From assembly GCA_018257865.1 (NCBI GenBank), contig JAEUBA010000051.1, positions 62,001-126,000 on the forward strand: a DNA stretch of 64,000 nt, written 5' to 3'. A program made the position numbers and the translations under genes. Shown one piece after another: positions 46,465 through 59,123 of the stretch; position 1 is the stretch's first letter; each line of letters begins with the position of its first letter. Below the pieces are notes generated by a model that saw only the letters and a list, made by a program, of their open reading frames with translations, was not told where the DNA came from and searched no databases. The stretch comes from Stereocaulon alpinum (Eukaryota; Ascomycota; Lecanoromycetes; Lecanorales; Stereocaulaceae).

Positions 46465-47358
46465 ATGGCTATACCTCAAAATTCGATCGCCTTTACAGAC
46501 GTAATGGCTGATCTCCTCCGGCTGCCAGATGAGACTCTGGCAATGACTTACATATTTATCAACAAATACACGCGATTCCAGAACTCCTCAACCTCATCTG
46601 ATCCTCTTGACGCGTATGTCTGTCTTCCCAGGCATCTCTAGGGGCTCATCCCGCAACAACTGGACGAGACTAGAACAGTGTACTAACGAACCTTTGTCAA
46701 GACTTTAGCACTAGCTTGTCTCTCACTTGCTTCTAAATCAACCGAGTCCCCACGTCGAATGCGTGAGATAATACTCCCTGCACACCGTTTGCTTCACCAA
46801 TACAATGATGCTTCGGGCACAGATCCAATTAATAAGCCTCTCACTGTCCCATCGCAGAGCTATGATACACTACGCGCTACGCTCGTGCAAGCAGAATTGA
46901 TACTCTTACGGGTCCTCGATTTCGAACTACGGCTTCCATTACCTCTTGATTACTTACCTCGCTATCTTGAGCGGGCGATGGAGGATGCTGCTAAAGCAGG
47001 TGAAGACTATGACGGTTGGGCCAAGGAAGAGCAGGAGGAATACGGAGTGGTGAAGAACATAATGGAGACAGGTATGGGGAGGGCTTGCAGAGCTACGGCT
47101 GTGAACGCGTGGGAGGCCTATCAAAGCTCCTCAAGGCGAATATTGGGAGGCTAACCTTCGTGCTATAGTTGCAAGAGTTACCAACTCGCCAATTTCTTTC
47201 CAGCACGAGCGGTTGCACTGGGCTCTTTATATACGGTCGTGAAAGCCAGAGGCTTCGAACCGCTCGGCGACAAGCGGAGATGGGTTCAGGATATATCCGG
47301 CCGTAAAGTGGATGCTGAGGATCTCGAGGAAGTGGTAGAGACAATACAACCCGCCTGA
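46465..47358 (+). CDS. cyclin-domain protein, resembling cyclin Q (CCNQ/FAM58)
   Basis: Three exons (46465-46617, 46702-47108, 47169-47358) give 249 residues, a compact two-fold cyclin box. First fold: LRLPDETLAMTYIFINKYTRF, DAYTLALACLSLASKSTESP and RMREIILPAHRLLH. Between folds: LVQAELILLRVLDFELRLPL, then DYLPRYLER. Second fold: ACKSYQLANFFPARAVALGS and YTVVKARGFEPLG. The spacing resembles cyclin Q, partner of CDK10, and also the transcriptional cyclins K/L. The first intron uses the unusual donor GTCTGT; the better-looking GTATGT two bases upstream gives a quick stop. Intron 2 was set by AVNA|CKSYQLANFFP. The CDK partner cannot be inferred from the context. Confidence 0.8.
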
Positions 47359-48039
47359 GGGCCTGATTCATTGTCCATGACATGGTTGGGTGTAGTGGGA
47401 ACTGTATGAAAGCAGTTTATATCCTAGTCCATCTTCTGTCGCCTAATATAGAAAGCGATCGAGGCCCAAAGCAGCGTAGAGCAAAGACATCGTAAGTCAC
47501 AAATGTGGAGGCGCACAACACATCTCACTCCAATCAGAGGCTCAGATCTCATCAGCTTGGGATAATTCAAGCTTCGCCAAGCTCAGCCAAGATGCGGGAG
47601 TGCTTTAGAAGCACACGCGAGCAGCGCAACGTGACGAGTGCCCAGGCGGAGCCAAGTGTAGAAGCAAATATTTCAATTGTGCATCCCATCTTGATCAATG
47701 TCTAATGCTGTTTCCTTGGTCTCTGCACAAAGACATCTAACATTGGAGTCACGAGATCCCGCCGGAATTGCCGCGGACAATGGTTGGCTTCATTCCCCAA
47801 CGGGCATGGTTTACGCGGCCTCCGGATTACTGTGCTAGACTTCGTTATCAACAGTGGCCCCTCACTAGATGAATTTTGCAAGCCAACGATCGACTTTACA
47901 ACCTAGCAATGATGCTGGTTCAACAGTACTTCTTGTCAATTACTCGTTGCGCAGACAGTACACCGCATGTGCTCTGCACAGCCTCCGCTCGGTGACCAAA
48001 CGCCAAACGTAGAGCCTAGGAAACATTGGGCTCGAAGCC
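47359..48039. other. intergenic region
   Basis: Between two plus-strand genes; no gene recognised. Confidence 0.5.
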
Positions 48040-49423
48040 ATGTGTAGCCTCACACCACACCACAGAAGCCCTTCCAGATTCCTGACTCGAATAACCGGAC
48101 TCACCGCTATTTTGGTTGTCGGTCTATGCAGCATATTCTATCTTACTTTCTTTCTGCCTGGCTTCTCGGTGAAATCGGGGCTAGTTCGCTGGGTCCCCAA
48201 ACCCTCAAACAAGACCGAACCCCAAGCCCACTGGGACCAATCTCCTCGGCGACTGATAGTATTTGGTGATTCCTGGAGCGACAACGGCCTGTACCCAATT
48301 GATCCACCACCAAAGGACCAGCCCCCAACTCGAGAGGAAGCGCAAGGCAAGGCCTGGACAGAGTGGTTATGCTCCGCTGTATGGCGGCTCGCAACAAGCG
48401 CCAGCAAATCCTACTGACAAATTTCTAGATCTCATGCACGCACCATGACAATTTCGCGAGGTCGTTGCCTTTCTCGTGGGATAGTGGATACAGCGGCGCT
48501 GTCGTTGATAGTAACCTTCTCAATACCACGTTGACCAATACCACATTATCGAATAGCACTCTAGCCGCAGGCTTCGAGATCGCTGAGCCCCTGGCAGATC
48601 TAAAGACTCAAGTACGGCAATGGCTAAGATTTGAGAAAGATCAGTATGGCAACAGTCGAATAAGCGAGCTTGAGCGGAATGGCACGGTTTTCACCCTATG
48701 GTTCTCACTATGGGATCTGTGGTACTATTCTGAAAAGACATTTGGGGAGGCAGAGGTAGCTGTGACCAAAAGTATGGACTCGCTGTTCGAGCAACTTGAT
48801 AGGATTGCAGAAAATTGGCCATCAGAATTGAAGATTGTTATGCCGGAAGCGATTGATACCACATTCTTGCCTGGGTGGCACAGCATAAGAACGGGACCCC
48901 GAGGATCAGATCCTGGTGGTGAGAGCCAGAGGAATGCTGTTCTCCTCACCGAGCATTGGAACCGAGCACTAGATATGAGAGCCACTAGATGGAATCAAGG
49001 CTCGATGTACATCTACAACACCAACGAATGGTTGTTGGAACAAGTGCGCGAGCAACAGCTCTCCACGGCACATTTGTCTGATGCTAATGGTATGGGAGCC
49101 ACCGAAACTCCATGGAGTAATGTCCGATCAGGCTGTGTCGAACGTAACGAAAGCCTGGCAGAGACCTTGGGTGCGAAGCGATGTATGGATCCAAACACCT
49201 ACCTCTTCTGGTGCGTCCTTTGGCTCGATTGCTTCATGACTGCAACTAACGGCACCATAGGGATGACATGCATCTGGGTCCTGAGGCGATGAAGATGATA
49301 GGAGAAGGCGTCGCTCAAGACATAGCATCAAATCGCCGAGACTCATGGTTCGCACATGAAATAGAGATGACTAACGAAGAGGGAGAAGCACTAGAAGCTC
49401 TTTCCGCGAAAGATCCTCCTTGA
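48040..49423 (+). CDS. SGNH/GDSL-type hydrolase with N-terminal signal anchor
   Basis: Three exons (48040-48378, 48429-49210, 49261-49423) give 427 residues. A basic start and one hydrophobic span (residues 18-42, LTAILVVGLCSIFYLTFFLPG) suggest a type II membrane or Golgi/surface protein. The catalytic domain begins with block I VFGDSWSDNGLYP (nucleophile Ser78) and ends with the block V pair in WDDMHLGPEAM (Asp375 or Asp376 and His378), so the Ser-His-Asp set is present. LWFSLWDLWYYS fits the block around the third strand. Several NxT/S sites lie in the middle (NTTLTNTTLSNSTL). Such enzymes are esterases or lipases; a carbohydrate esterase role is possible. The substrate is not predictable. 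Intron positions were set by frame and by the DxxH motif, which spans the last join. Confidence 0.82.
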
Positions 49424-50026
49424 AAAGAGCCTTCACCTACGGACTCGCCAATAATAGCTCGACCAATGCATCGACAGAGCGGGACAATTGGATAAACATG
49501 TACATCTCGCACATATTCGACTTGCTTATACAGGCGATTCCACAGCCTTCTGGGTGAGGTTCGACGAAATCATGATCGTAACTCACAGACACGTTCTTGA
49601 AGCCTAATAAATACCCCATTTTGTATGCATAGGTTGATAATGAAGGATTTGACCAATCACAATTTGGCGTGCTTACATTCTTTGTCGCGTTCTCGCATTG
49701 AGTTCCTTGGTAAGAATGTCTCATCCAGCCCACTTCCGCGTTCAGCCCAGGGGAAGTCAAACAATGAACAAAGAATACCCTCCCAGCGTCTCAACGAAAT
49801 TTCCGCAACCGACACATCACCCATGCACGCAATCAGAAATAGCTTATCCGAGCGACAAGGCCATCAAAGCCGCTATGACGAATCCGCCAAAATGGATGGC
49901 ACCAACAAAGAGACCACTGTTCTTACACATTCCGACCATCTCTGACAATCCTTATACATGATAGCGCTTTCATCATCAGTAAAGCATAGCATTATAACCT
50001 TCATCGATATCAATGTGTCTTCTCAA
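49424..50026. other. intergenic region with a doubtful minus-strand ORF
   Basis: The minus-strand ORF 49437-49760 (107 codons) has four Cys and several NxS/T sites. Just upstream on the same strand a short hydrophobic peptide (GAIHFGGFVIAALMALSLG) ends at a stop. Together they could be remains of a secreted-protein gene, but no splicing joins them convincingly. Confidence 0.35.
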
Positions 50027-52382
50027 ATGTCCTTCCATCGAGTACTGCCATTACTCCCCGCTCTTTCAAACGAAGCACTTGAACGTCGATGGGCCATTCA
50101 ACCGGATACACTGCTGAGTTCCAAGATCATGCCGAACGAGACGAATAAAGCTGCTTCGAAAGACAACAACAAGCCTTCGACCCCGCCAGCGAACAGCTCC
50201 TCGCCGCCTGAAGGTCGAGCTACGCCATCGCCCGAAGACGAGGAGCTTGACGATTACGAATCACCGAAGTATCCTACTCGTTCACTGTTGCGAGAGTCGG
50301 ACTCCGGGAACCCTACGTCCAAGACACCTCGACCGTCTGTCTCGCAAGACCTAGACGCTTGGATAGGAGAACCCCCAAGCTCGCTCTGTCTCTGCCAGCC
50401 AGACCCAAAAGTTCCCCGACCAAGAAACGGTATGCACTGAACATACTTTATAGAAGCTTGCTCGAATGCCTCTGCCATCGCTCAAACACTTCTCCCTCCA
50501 TTATCGTTCATCGTTCAACATTGCCTATGTACTGATCTCATATATTGTAGCTTTCATCCTCTACCGCCAGCACAACCAAGCCGGTGTTGTCCAACAAAAT
50601 CCTGGTCTAGCCAATCCCGAGATTTCAAAGATCATCGGCGATCACTGGAGGAACTTGTCACCCGAAGAAAAGAATCATTGGAAGCTCCTCGCTGACGTGA
50701 ATTTCCTCCCTCATAGCTCTCCCTACAAGAAATCAAATCAACTGACAGCCTCCCAGGAAGAAAAACTCCGCCATCAAAAGCAGTACCCAGACTATCGCTA
50801 CCAACCTCGCCGCTCCGGCCGTAACAGCAGCCTCTCAACCTCGCAGCCCTCCTCCACGGAGACCTCACCCCGGAAGTGTCCCAAGTGCGGCGGCCACTCC
50901 ATTCACACATCAAGCATGATGTCCAACAGCGTCTCTTTCCCCAACCAACTCCAAGCCACGCCCGCAACGCCCTACTCACCCTCTAACGCTTTCGTCAAGA
51001 CCCCCAATACTGCAAGCCGTTTCCTCCGTGGACTAGGCAGTCCACCCATCGGCCAACCACCCGCAGGCCACCGTGCTCCTCGCCAGTCCACTGGCCCAGG
51101 AGCGCCCCTACGCCTCGTTTCTCCACCTTACAGCCGCACAGCAGACACATCCAGCTCCCCACGCTTCAACAAGCGGCCTGATTCCTCCCGGCCTTTCCTT
51201 AGCAGCCCGGATCCCAAACGCCGCCGCGTCACCAATGCAACCCATGCGCCCATGCGTAACCACAACGGCCCTGGGACCCCATTTTCATTCACATCAAGCC
51301 ACTCACGCCGTCAGTCCCTGCCCCGTCCCGATTTCATGGGCCCCGGGATTGCATCCCCTGTCACCATGGGCCCTCCCCCTCGCCCACATAATACACAACA
51401 CCACCCATCGGCCCCCTTAACGCTCGCACCACTGCAAAACGTCCAAGCAAATGATTCAATGAACGTAGATACGCAAGCTAAGTCCCTCGAAGCCATGATC
51501 CTCTCGATTCCCACCCTCGGCAAAATCCGCGTTCTCTCGAAGATCTCTCCACCACTAGCACCCCCCGGTCCCTCATCTCCAGCTCGTCAAACACGCGGAC
51601 TACTTATAGCAATCGACGCCTCAGACCCATTAGCGCTCAAACAACTTACGCGGATACTGAGCCAGAATCTGGAGGACCACGCAGTCCGCGTCTTCGCTAC
51701 GCCCTCTGCACCTTCTGAAGAACCACCCTCTTTTCAAGCTTATCTAAGGCTCATGGATGAATATCATACCCTTTCCCAGCAAGTCGTGCAGTACATAACC
51801 ACAGCTCCTGGCTCGACCTCACCACAAGAATCCCCTTCACCTGTCTCTCCCAAGAGTTTCCCTAAGGATAAAGATATAGGGAATGCTAGTGGAGGGAAAG
51901 AAGCTATTACGCCTATTGCTATTGTGCCGGGTTACCAGGTTACCTGGAGTGATTGGTTCGCTTCGCATGTAAGTATCGGAGATGCATATAGTCCTATGGA
52001 TCATTGGCAATGGGGTGCTACGCTGTGGCGTAACGTCGTTGGCGCTGATATCACTGTTGCTGTGCAAGCAGCTGCACCGACAGCTGACGATGGTCCCACG
52101 GCCGGTGCTACTGGTAACGGCAAAGAAGCAGGTGGTAAAGGTGGCGAAGAAGGTGAAAGGAAACGCAAAGCTGCTGGCAGTGTAAGCGGAAGCAGTATGA
52201 GTCTAAGTGGTGGTGGGGTTGAAGTCCGCTTGGAGGATGCGAGGGCTGTGATTGTAAGGGGCGAAGCTGGGGGAGGGGTTGCGGTCGGAGGATTGAGAAG
52301 AGTGGGATTTGAAATTGGTGAGTGGGTTCGAGGATGGGGGGAGAGGGTTGATAGGAGGGGAAGTGCAGGTGGTGCTGTATGA
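50027..52382 (+). CDS. HMG-box transcription factor of the Ste11/Rox1 type
   Basis: Three exons (50027-50429, 50551-50696, 50757-52382) give about 724 residues. The HMG box (about 130-205) reads PRPRNAFILYRQHNQ, NPEISKIIGDHWRNLSPEEK, then WKLLADEEKLRHQKQYPDYRY, ending in a basic RRSGR. This is the sequence-specific MATA_HMG class (S. pombe Ste11, yeast Rox1), expected to bind the DNA minor groove in the nucleus. A KCPKCGGHS pair of Cys follows. The rest is Ser/Pro-rich; near the end a conserved-looking block YSPMDHWQWGATLWRNVVG occurs. One intron falls directly after PRPRN and a second, 60 bases long and stop-free, inside helix 3. An upstream in-frame ATG at 49958 is possible. In relatives such genes govern mating and sexual development; here that is inference. 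Confidence 0.87.
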
Positions 52383-53014
52383 GCTATCGTTGCGGGGCTA
52401 GGGAGGAAATGGACTTGAAAGGGTCATCAGGAGGTAATACTGGTATCTGGACGAGGGAATCTGGACCTTGTACATTGCATAGCTCAGGTAGTGGGTTGGT
52501 GTTGCAATTAATCGAACACAATATCATTATCATTACCCTCGTTCTCCATCCTTAGCCCGGTGAAAAGAAGGAAAGTGTTGAGCTGGGGGTGGTCGATCAG
52601 AACTGCTACAGAAAGCGAACAACTCCAACCAAAGAGAACGAAGACATTAGACGCAGCTTCCTGTTTTGTCTCGTTCTCACTGAGTGAGCTATAACGGGTT
52701 AGCGTCGCGTACGGTATCTACTCTGGTCACCCGATCTAAACATTCCTTTTCAGCAACATCAACACATTCGTTCCCTAACATTCAGTCAATCGCTAAAGTC
52801 TCCCATTATTACTCTCACATTGCTAAATTAAGCCTCGGATTACCTAGTCCTGCTCCGCCGTCATCCTCTCTACGCAGAAACCCCGTTGACTTGCAGGTTG
52901 ACTACCCTTTTTGAACGACATTAGAGCTTGGACCTGTCCTGAACTTCTCCAACAGTCCAGGTCCCTGGTAATTTTGGCCTCTATTTATAAGAGTGCCACC
53001 CCTGCTACCGTACA
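52383..53014. other. intergenic region
   Basis: Between two plus-strand genes; no gene recognised. Probably the 3' end of the HMG gene and the promoter of the F-box-like gene. Confidence 0.5.
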
Positions 53015-54406
53015 ATGCCCTTCAAGGAATTCCCTGCCGACCTTGCCGTCCTACTGCTTTCTGAGTACATCTCGCCAGATGACATCGAGGCATTTTCGCT
53101 GACATGTCGCGGTATACATGAATTAGCTAAATGTAGACTACGGAAGCACAAGGAATTGAAAGCCGCCTATGGCACCGTCTCCTTGGATACTTACGTTGTT
53201 GAACATGGTATCGAAAGCTGGGACAACGTATATCGGTGCTGTTCAGACGCATGGACCAGATACTACCCCAGGCATATAATAATTACAAGCTACAAGGTGG
53301 CTCAGACCGATGCCAATCCAAACTATGTGAGAGACAGAGTTGCATCGATGGCCAGACTCAGCGCCTTTTCTACACTAGAAGACGTCCATGACTGGGACTT
53401 GCAGACTTGGGAGGCGCAACAAGACGCCGCAGCTGCGCTTTGTCTAGGCTTGTTCCCCAACATCCAGCATATCGAACTTGTTTGCAAGCAAGACTCATGG
53501 CCGGAGGTGCTATGGGAGCTTACTGGCACTGTGATAGATCGAGTAGTGGCCTCGAGAGAGAACCAGGAAGGTCCTCAAGCGCTCACGAAACTCAACAAGG
53601 TCAGCGCCAGAAGCCAAGACTTTCATAGTCGTCCACTCATGTACTTGGGATGGTTTCGGTATTTCTCCGCTATTCCAACCGTAGAAGTTTTCGAGGTTGA
53701 CAACATACGGGCTCTAACACACGAAGAACACAAGTACGTAGATGTTCCCAGAATCTCAAACATCACACGTGTATCAGTGAAGACGAGCCTGATCTCGACG
53801 GACTTGTTCTCGGAGTTCTTCTCACAGATAAGAGGCTTACGGACTTTCGAATATACATTTGTTCCCTGTCTCCGGTCCGTACATCAGCGTGATATACTGA
53901 GAAGGTCCGATGGACAAAGATATCGTATGGTTGTCAACGTTTTACTCGAGCATGCTGGAGAGACACTTCAAACTCTCAAATTGAGTTCCGCGTGCTACAG
54001 TTGCACCAGTCCAATTGATTCTTTGCAGGATTTCACCTCTCTCAAACACATCGCGCTAAGTGCCTCCATGCTTCCGCGTAAGGGTGCAGCGCTCATGAAC
54101 CCGGCCAAGATCCTTCCAGCCACGGTGGCATACTTGAAGATCGAAGGACCATTCGCACATACACATCAACGTACACATATCTCAGATAAGGATCATCAAG
54201 ACGAGCTACTTGCATTCCTACCAGACATTGGAAAGCAGTTTGGTGCTCTTCGCTATCAAAATCTGGGCCTTGTCAAAGGCGAGCCTGAAATTGGGCCAAA
54301 CACACCTGACAGAAGAACGAGATACACGTTACATCCTGGGCCTGGAGCGTTGCAACGTCTGAAACCTAATGAGAAACTGGAATGGGTGGAATGTGGGGGC
54401 GAATGA
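53015..54406 (+). CDS. F-box-like protein, unknown target
   Basis: Single exon, 463 residues. The first ~45 residues resemble an F-box (FPADLAVLLLSEYISPDDIEAFSLTCRGIHELAKCRLRKH broken into two helices around SPDD). The remainder has alternating hydrophobic segments with LFPNIQHIEL, TLEDVHDWD, LRTFEYTF and FTSLKHIALSAS, which look like degenerate leucine-rich repeats. This is the usual plan of the very large fungal family of F-box proteins of unknown target that dock on Skp1 of SCF ubiquitin ligases. No signal peptide or membrane span. Short exon count and family type suggest a lineage-specific gene. Confidence 0.75.
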   Translation: MPFKEFPADLAVLLLSEYISPDDIEAFSLTCRGIHELAKCRLRKHKELKAAYGTVSLDTYVVEHGIESWDNVYRCCSDAWTRYYPRHIIITSYKVAQTDANPNYVRDRVASMARLSAFSTLEDVHDWDLQTWEAQQDAAAALCLGLFPNIQHIELVCKQDSWPEVLWELTGTVIDRVVASRENQEGPQALTKLNKVSARSQDFHSRPLMYLGWFRYFSAIPTVEVFEVDNIRALTHEEHKYVDVPRISNITRVSVKTSLISTDLFSEFFSQIRGLRTFEYTFVPCLRSVHQRDILRRSDGQRYRMVVNVLLEHAGETLQTLKLSSACYSCTSPIDSLQDFTSLKHIALSASMLPRKGAALMNPAKILPATVAYLKIEGPFAHTHQRTHISDKDHQDELLAFLPDIGKQFGALRYQNLGLVKGEPEIGPNTPDRRTRYTLHPGPGALQRLKPNEKLEWVECGGE

Positions 54407-54762
54407 GGCGTTGTGGGGCTTGGGACTCCGATATTGCAGTGTTTTCTCACGACGATCTGAGCAAATCATGCCATGCTCATACGTGATTGAGAGCTGGAAA
54501 TGTGAACTTTTAAATAACATGAAGAACCATTGTGCTAGGATTGTCGTTGATGTCCAGCCTTTATTACATTCATGAGTACAGCTACACTAATGTCAAATGG
54601 AAAGAGCGTTCGCCTGGCACATGAATTTACCGTACTCAGAACTAGCATTCTTGGACATACTAACGAACCATATCTGCATGAACCGTTCAAGAACTTCCAA
54701 ACCACTCTCCAAAGCCAGAGCTAAACCTCACCCCAAAGTCCCAAGTCCCGACCCTCAATCTA
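54407..54762. other. convergent 3' intergenic region
   Basis: Between the stops of the F-box-like gene (+) and xanthine dehydrogenase (-). No gene seen. Confidence 0.55.
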
Positions 54763-57700
54763 TCATATAGCCATAAAAAAACTCTTCTCCCCCTCCCTCG
54801 GCTCAACCAACGACCTCTTAATAATTGGATCCACACAACTAACCCTAATCCTCTCCGGCGTAGCCGGACTCTGCAAGCTCAACACCTCACTCACTCCATA
54901 CTGCTTCCTAGCCGCTTTCAACGCATCCCTAATAGCAAAGAATACCACACTACCCATGAACAGCGGCGGCTCACCCACACCCCTCGATCGCTGAATAGTG
55001 CGTAGATGCTCCCATTCTACGTCTTTAAGAAGACTGATATTCATTTCCTGCGGGATGTCTCTAAAGCCGGGGATCTTATACGTGCCGGGCCCCTTTGTGA
55101 ATAATTGGCCTGAGGCTCGATGCCAGAGACTTTCCTCCGTCGTGAAGAGCCCCTGACCTTGAACAAACGCGCCTTCAATTTGTCCATAGTCGATAGCCGG
55201 ATTAATAGAGCGGCCTACATCCATTTTGATATCGGCGCGTAAACAGGTCCAATCGCCTGTCAAAGTGTCGATTTCGACTTCGGCAGCCGCAACGCCTTGC
55301 GTGAAGTAGTAAAACATTTGGCCCGTGTTGGGACCCCAGACGTAGCCGATATCAGGCGTTTTGTAGAAGCCGTTGGCGGAGAGGTTTACGCGGTCGAAGT
55401 AGGCGGCGTGGACTAGGTCTTTCATTGGGGCGTCTTTGCCGAGTTTTTCTTTGTAGGGTGCTAAGCGCTCATTGAGTTGTTCGCAGGCGTTGAAGATTGC
55501 GTAGCCGTTTAGGTCGCTAGAGGCGGAGGCGGCGGTTGAGGAGGTGTTGGCTACGGTGTTGGTTGCTGTTTCGGAGATGAAGACGTCTGAGAGGGGGACG
55601 TTGAGGGCTTGGGCTGCTATCATGGTCATTTTTGTGTGGAGGCCTTGGCCCATTTCTGTGCCGCCGTGTGCGACAAGAACGGATCCGTCGTGGTAGAGGT
55701 GGACCAGGGCTCCGGCTTGGTTGAGGAAGATTGCGGTGAAGGAGATGCCGAATTTTGTTGGGACGATGGCGAGGCCTCGCTTCTTCCATTTGTGCTCTGC
55801 ATTGTATGCGTCGACTGCTTTTCTGCGTTCTTTGTAATCTATCGATTGTAGGACCTGTTGATACATCAGGGGGACATGCCAGTCTTTGAGCTGTTGTTGG
55901 AAATGCGTAGGGTCGTTGGGTTTGTACATGTTGATCTCTCGGAGCTTCTCGACTGGCATTCCAAGATGGTCTGCTACTTCTTCCATGTATGTCTCAGCAA
56001 TGAACATTCCCTGCGGTCCTCCAAATCCGCGGAACGCCGTGTTGGAGACGGTGTTCGTCTTTGCCAAACGACCACGGACATGGACGTTTGGAAAACGATA
56101 GCACCCATCAATGTGCGACAATGCCCGATCCACTACAGCACCACTGAGGTCCTGACTCCAGCCAGCATTGGCAAAGACATCTGCGTCCAAAGCCTGGAGC
56201 TTGCCATCCTTATTGACGGCTACCTTCCATCTCGTAAGAAACGGATGTCGTTGGCCAGAGGTCATCATATCCTCGTCGCGGTTCAGCATGCAGCGTACTG
56301 GTCTCTTTGTCTTGTTCGCTGCAACGGCGCAGATGCCTGACAGCTGGATCGACCTCGTTTCTTTCCCGCCAAACCCGCCGCCCAGACGTTTTACTTTCGA
56401 GACAATTTTATTAGCTTGGACGCCTGTGACCTGAGAAACATAGGATTGTCTGCGGTGCCGTTAGCATATGCGTACATTTTGTGAAGAGAGATTAATTGCT
56501 CACGTTTCTGTGGGATTTTGGGTGCTGCTATACACTTCCATTTCCCCATCTTCTGGCTTGGGCACAACCACACAAGCCTGAGTCTCCAGATAAAAGTGCT
56601 CCTGTCCGCCCATTCGAACGACGCCGGAAAAGACGTGATCTGCCTTTTTCCAAACATCCTCATCAAAGGTGCCTTCGTCTTGCCCGATGTTGATGTACCG
56701 GTAATGATCGAAGTAGCTTTCTTTTAAGATGGCTTCCTCAATCGTAAAGATAGCAGGCAGATCTTCATACTGCACCTTGACAGCCCTAGCACCAGCCTCG
56801 GCATGTTTGGCAGAATCCGCAAGGATCATGCCAATAGGCTGCCCTGCAGTGAAGACTTCGTCGAGAGCAAAGAAAGTCTCGTCGCAATTAGGTGCACCCC
56901 ACCAATTCGCCTCCGGATTTGGCAAGTCACGATGGTCCACATATTCTACAACGCCAGGCAGATCCAAGGCAGCCTCAATCTCAACATCTAGAATCTTTGC
57001 ATGAGCCTTAGTGGACAGGACCATTACACCGTAGAGTTCGTTCTTTTGTACAGGTATATCATCAGTGTACTGTGCTTCGCCGGTGCACTGCTTGAGAGCT
57101 GCCACGTGTGGATTTGGCTTGCCAAGGATCCGCTGTTCATATGCCTGTGTGGCTTCATGGTCTTTCTTGCCTGTCGAAATCTGTCGCTCAATTTCGCCTC
57201 GTACGTCGTGGTCTATATCTGACGCTTTGACACTCAGTTCGGAGAGCACTTCATGATAGTACCTGTAGAAGAACCCAAGAGCGAGTGACTTTCGATATGT
57301 AGCCATCCCTCCAGGCACCCCAAAACGTAGGTCGAAGTCCGTCTCTAGCGCATTCATGGTCCCTTCCAATGTTGCAGGATCTGTCCACTTCTTGCCTCTC
57401 AAGTACGAGATAGCTTCTTTGGCAGCAACAGTCGTCGGCGCCATGCCGCCATAGACAAGATCCACACTTATCACACGGTTGTCATCGTTCAGGGAGACGC
57501 GCAAAGCAGCGTTGACGATTGCTATGTCATCGTCTTTGCGTTTAGCTTGCTTGTATGCACGGAGATATTCTCCCTTTTCACTAGCGACAGGAATGCGTAG
57601 ACTGGCTATGATTGCGTCTGGTGCCAGCGCTGTCGTTCTATAGCCTTTGAAAAATTGTGACATGGGAATCTCGGTCTCTTTATCAAGAGATCTGGCTATG

Positions 57701-58923
57701 AGCATCGTATTTGTTGCTACGAAGACAGGGTTCAAATCCGAGATGGGAGAAGCTGTGGCCAGATTCCCTGCTGGCGTACCAACATTTCGAATCTGCCGTC
57801 CAGCGAAATACCGTATCTGCTTGTGAATTGCTTTGAAAGGTTGCCCTTTGACCGCGCCATAATGCTCAACAGCTTTCAGACATATCTCCTCAAGATCGGT
57901 CAGTACAACATTGCCACCAATTTCCAGGTGATCCTCGTTGAATCTGTACTGTCGAAGCTCAGCAATATCTCCGACGTAGACTGAAGCAGTGTATTGCATA
58001 GCTTTGAATTTGATTTCGATTTGCGTTTCGGTACTGCCGCCGATAACCTTTGCGGATGGATAAGCACTCTTGATCTCGAGCAATTGCTTCAAGGTGACTG
58101 GCCGATACCACCTCTTACGCTTGTTTCCAAACGCTAAAGGCTTCAGTTGATGCTTCCTCAGTGCAGGAGGGAAAATGAGCTGGGTATCTGGATTGTATTC
58201 GATAAATCCTGGAGGCGTGAACCTTTTAATGGGCTGGTCGCCATTGGCACGATCTGTCCCCTGTGTTACACAACCGTTCTTTCCACTCCCGTTACCGTTT
58301 TCCATACAGCAGCCTCCGCCACCATTCGCTTTCGCTTTTCCGCATGAGTTCTTGATGCTAAAGGACTGTGCAGCATCTAGAATTGGCCGATAACCGGTAC
58401 AACGACAGAGATTGCCATCGAAAGCTTCTTCAACTTCAAGCTCCGAAGGATCAGTATCGTTTCGTAAAAGAGCATAGAGGCTCATCACAATGCCGGGTGT
58501 ACAGAAACCGCACTGGCTACCACTGCCCATTGCGATTCGTTCTTGCGCAGGGTGAGGGTTTTTGACGTTCCCAATACCTTCCACAGTGATGACATGCTTG
58601 CCATCAACACTTACTAGGGGAGCGAGACAGGCGTTAACACTGGCGTGATATAATTTCTTTGTTGTTGGATTGAGCTGAGATATCACGACGGTGCAAGCAC
58701 CGCAGCCTCCTTCCGCACATCCAAGCTTCGTGCCTGTCAGGCCAATGCCTCGAAGATACTCGAGAAGTGTAATTTCTGGATCAATGGAGACGGAATCGAT
58801 AGCAACCTTAGTGCCGTTCAGGTAGAAGCGCAAAGTGTCATCGTATGGCTCAGTGACCGATTGAAGGGAACGAGACCTCTCTGTAGAGACGGCAGGTTCA
58901 GGCACAATCATTCCTGGAGCCAT
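54763..58923 (-). CDS. xdh1: xanthine dehydrogenase (purine hydroxylase I)
   Basis: Molybdo-iron-sulfur flavoenzyme oxidising hypoxanthine and xanthine to urate for purine use as nitrogen source. Two exons on minus (58923-56504, 56449-54763) give 1368 residues, normal for the family. Order: plant-type 2Fe-2S centre (GCAEGGCGACTV), second 2Fe-2S centre (CGFCTPG, then CRCTGYRP), FAD domain (VIGGSTETQIEIKFK, AGNLATASPISDLNP), then the molybdenum domain with QNPTETQSYVSQVTG across the intron, LGGGFGGKE, RGFGGPQGMF and the catalytic Glu in GVGEPPLF. The earlier TTG-frame extension is ignored: TTTTGCAG just before the ATG looks like the end of a leader intron. A UaY-type site and GATA sites lie upstream (listed separately). 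Called hxA in Aspergillus. Confidence 0.96.
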
Positions 58924-59123
58924 CTCTCCGAAAGCCCTGCAAAATGTCAATCAACGCAAAACAACGCTCTCAGTCAGAGGAGTTTCTAGCAAATGAAATG
59001 TGTGACATCAATGTTTCCTTCAATAATGACCTGAACCAGCAAGTATGTGCAGCAGATATTGAAGAAGAGCGAAAGAAGCAGCTTGAAGGGGTATCATAAA
59101 CTATGGGAACTAATATCTGTTTG

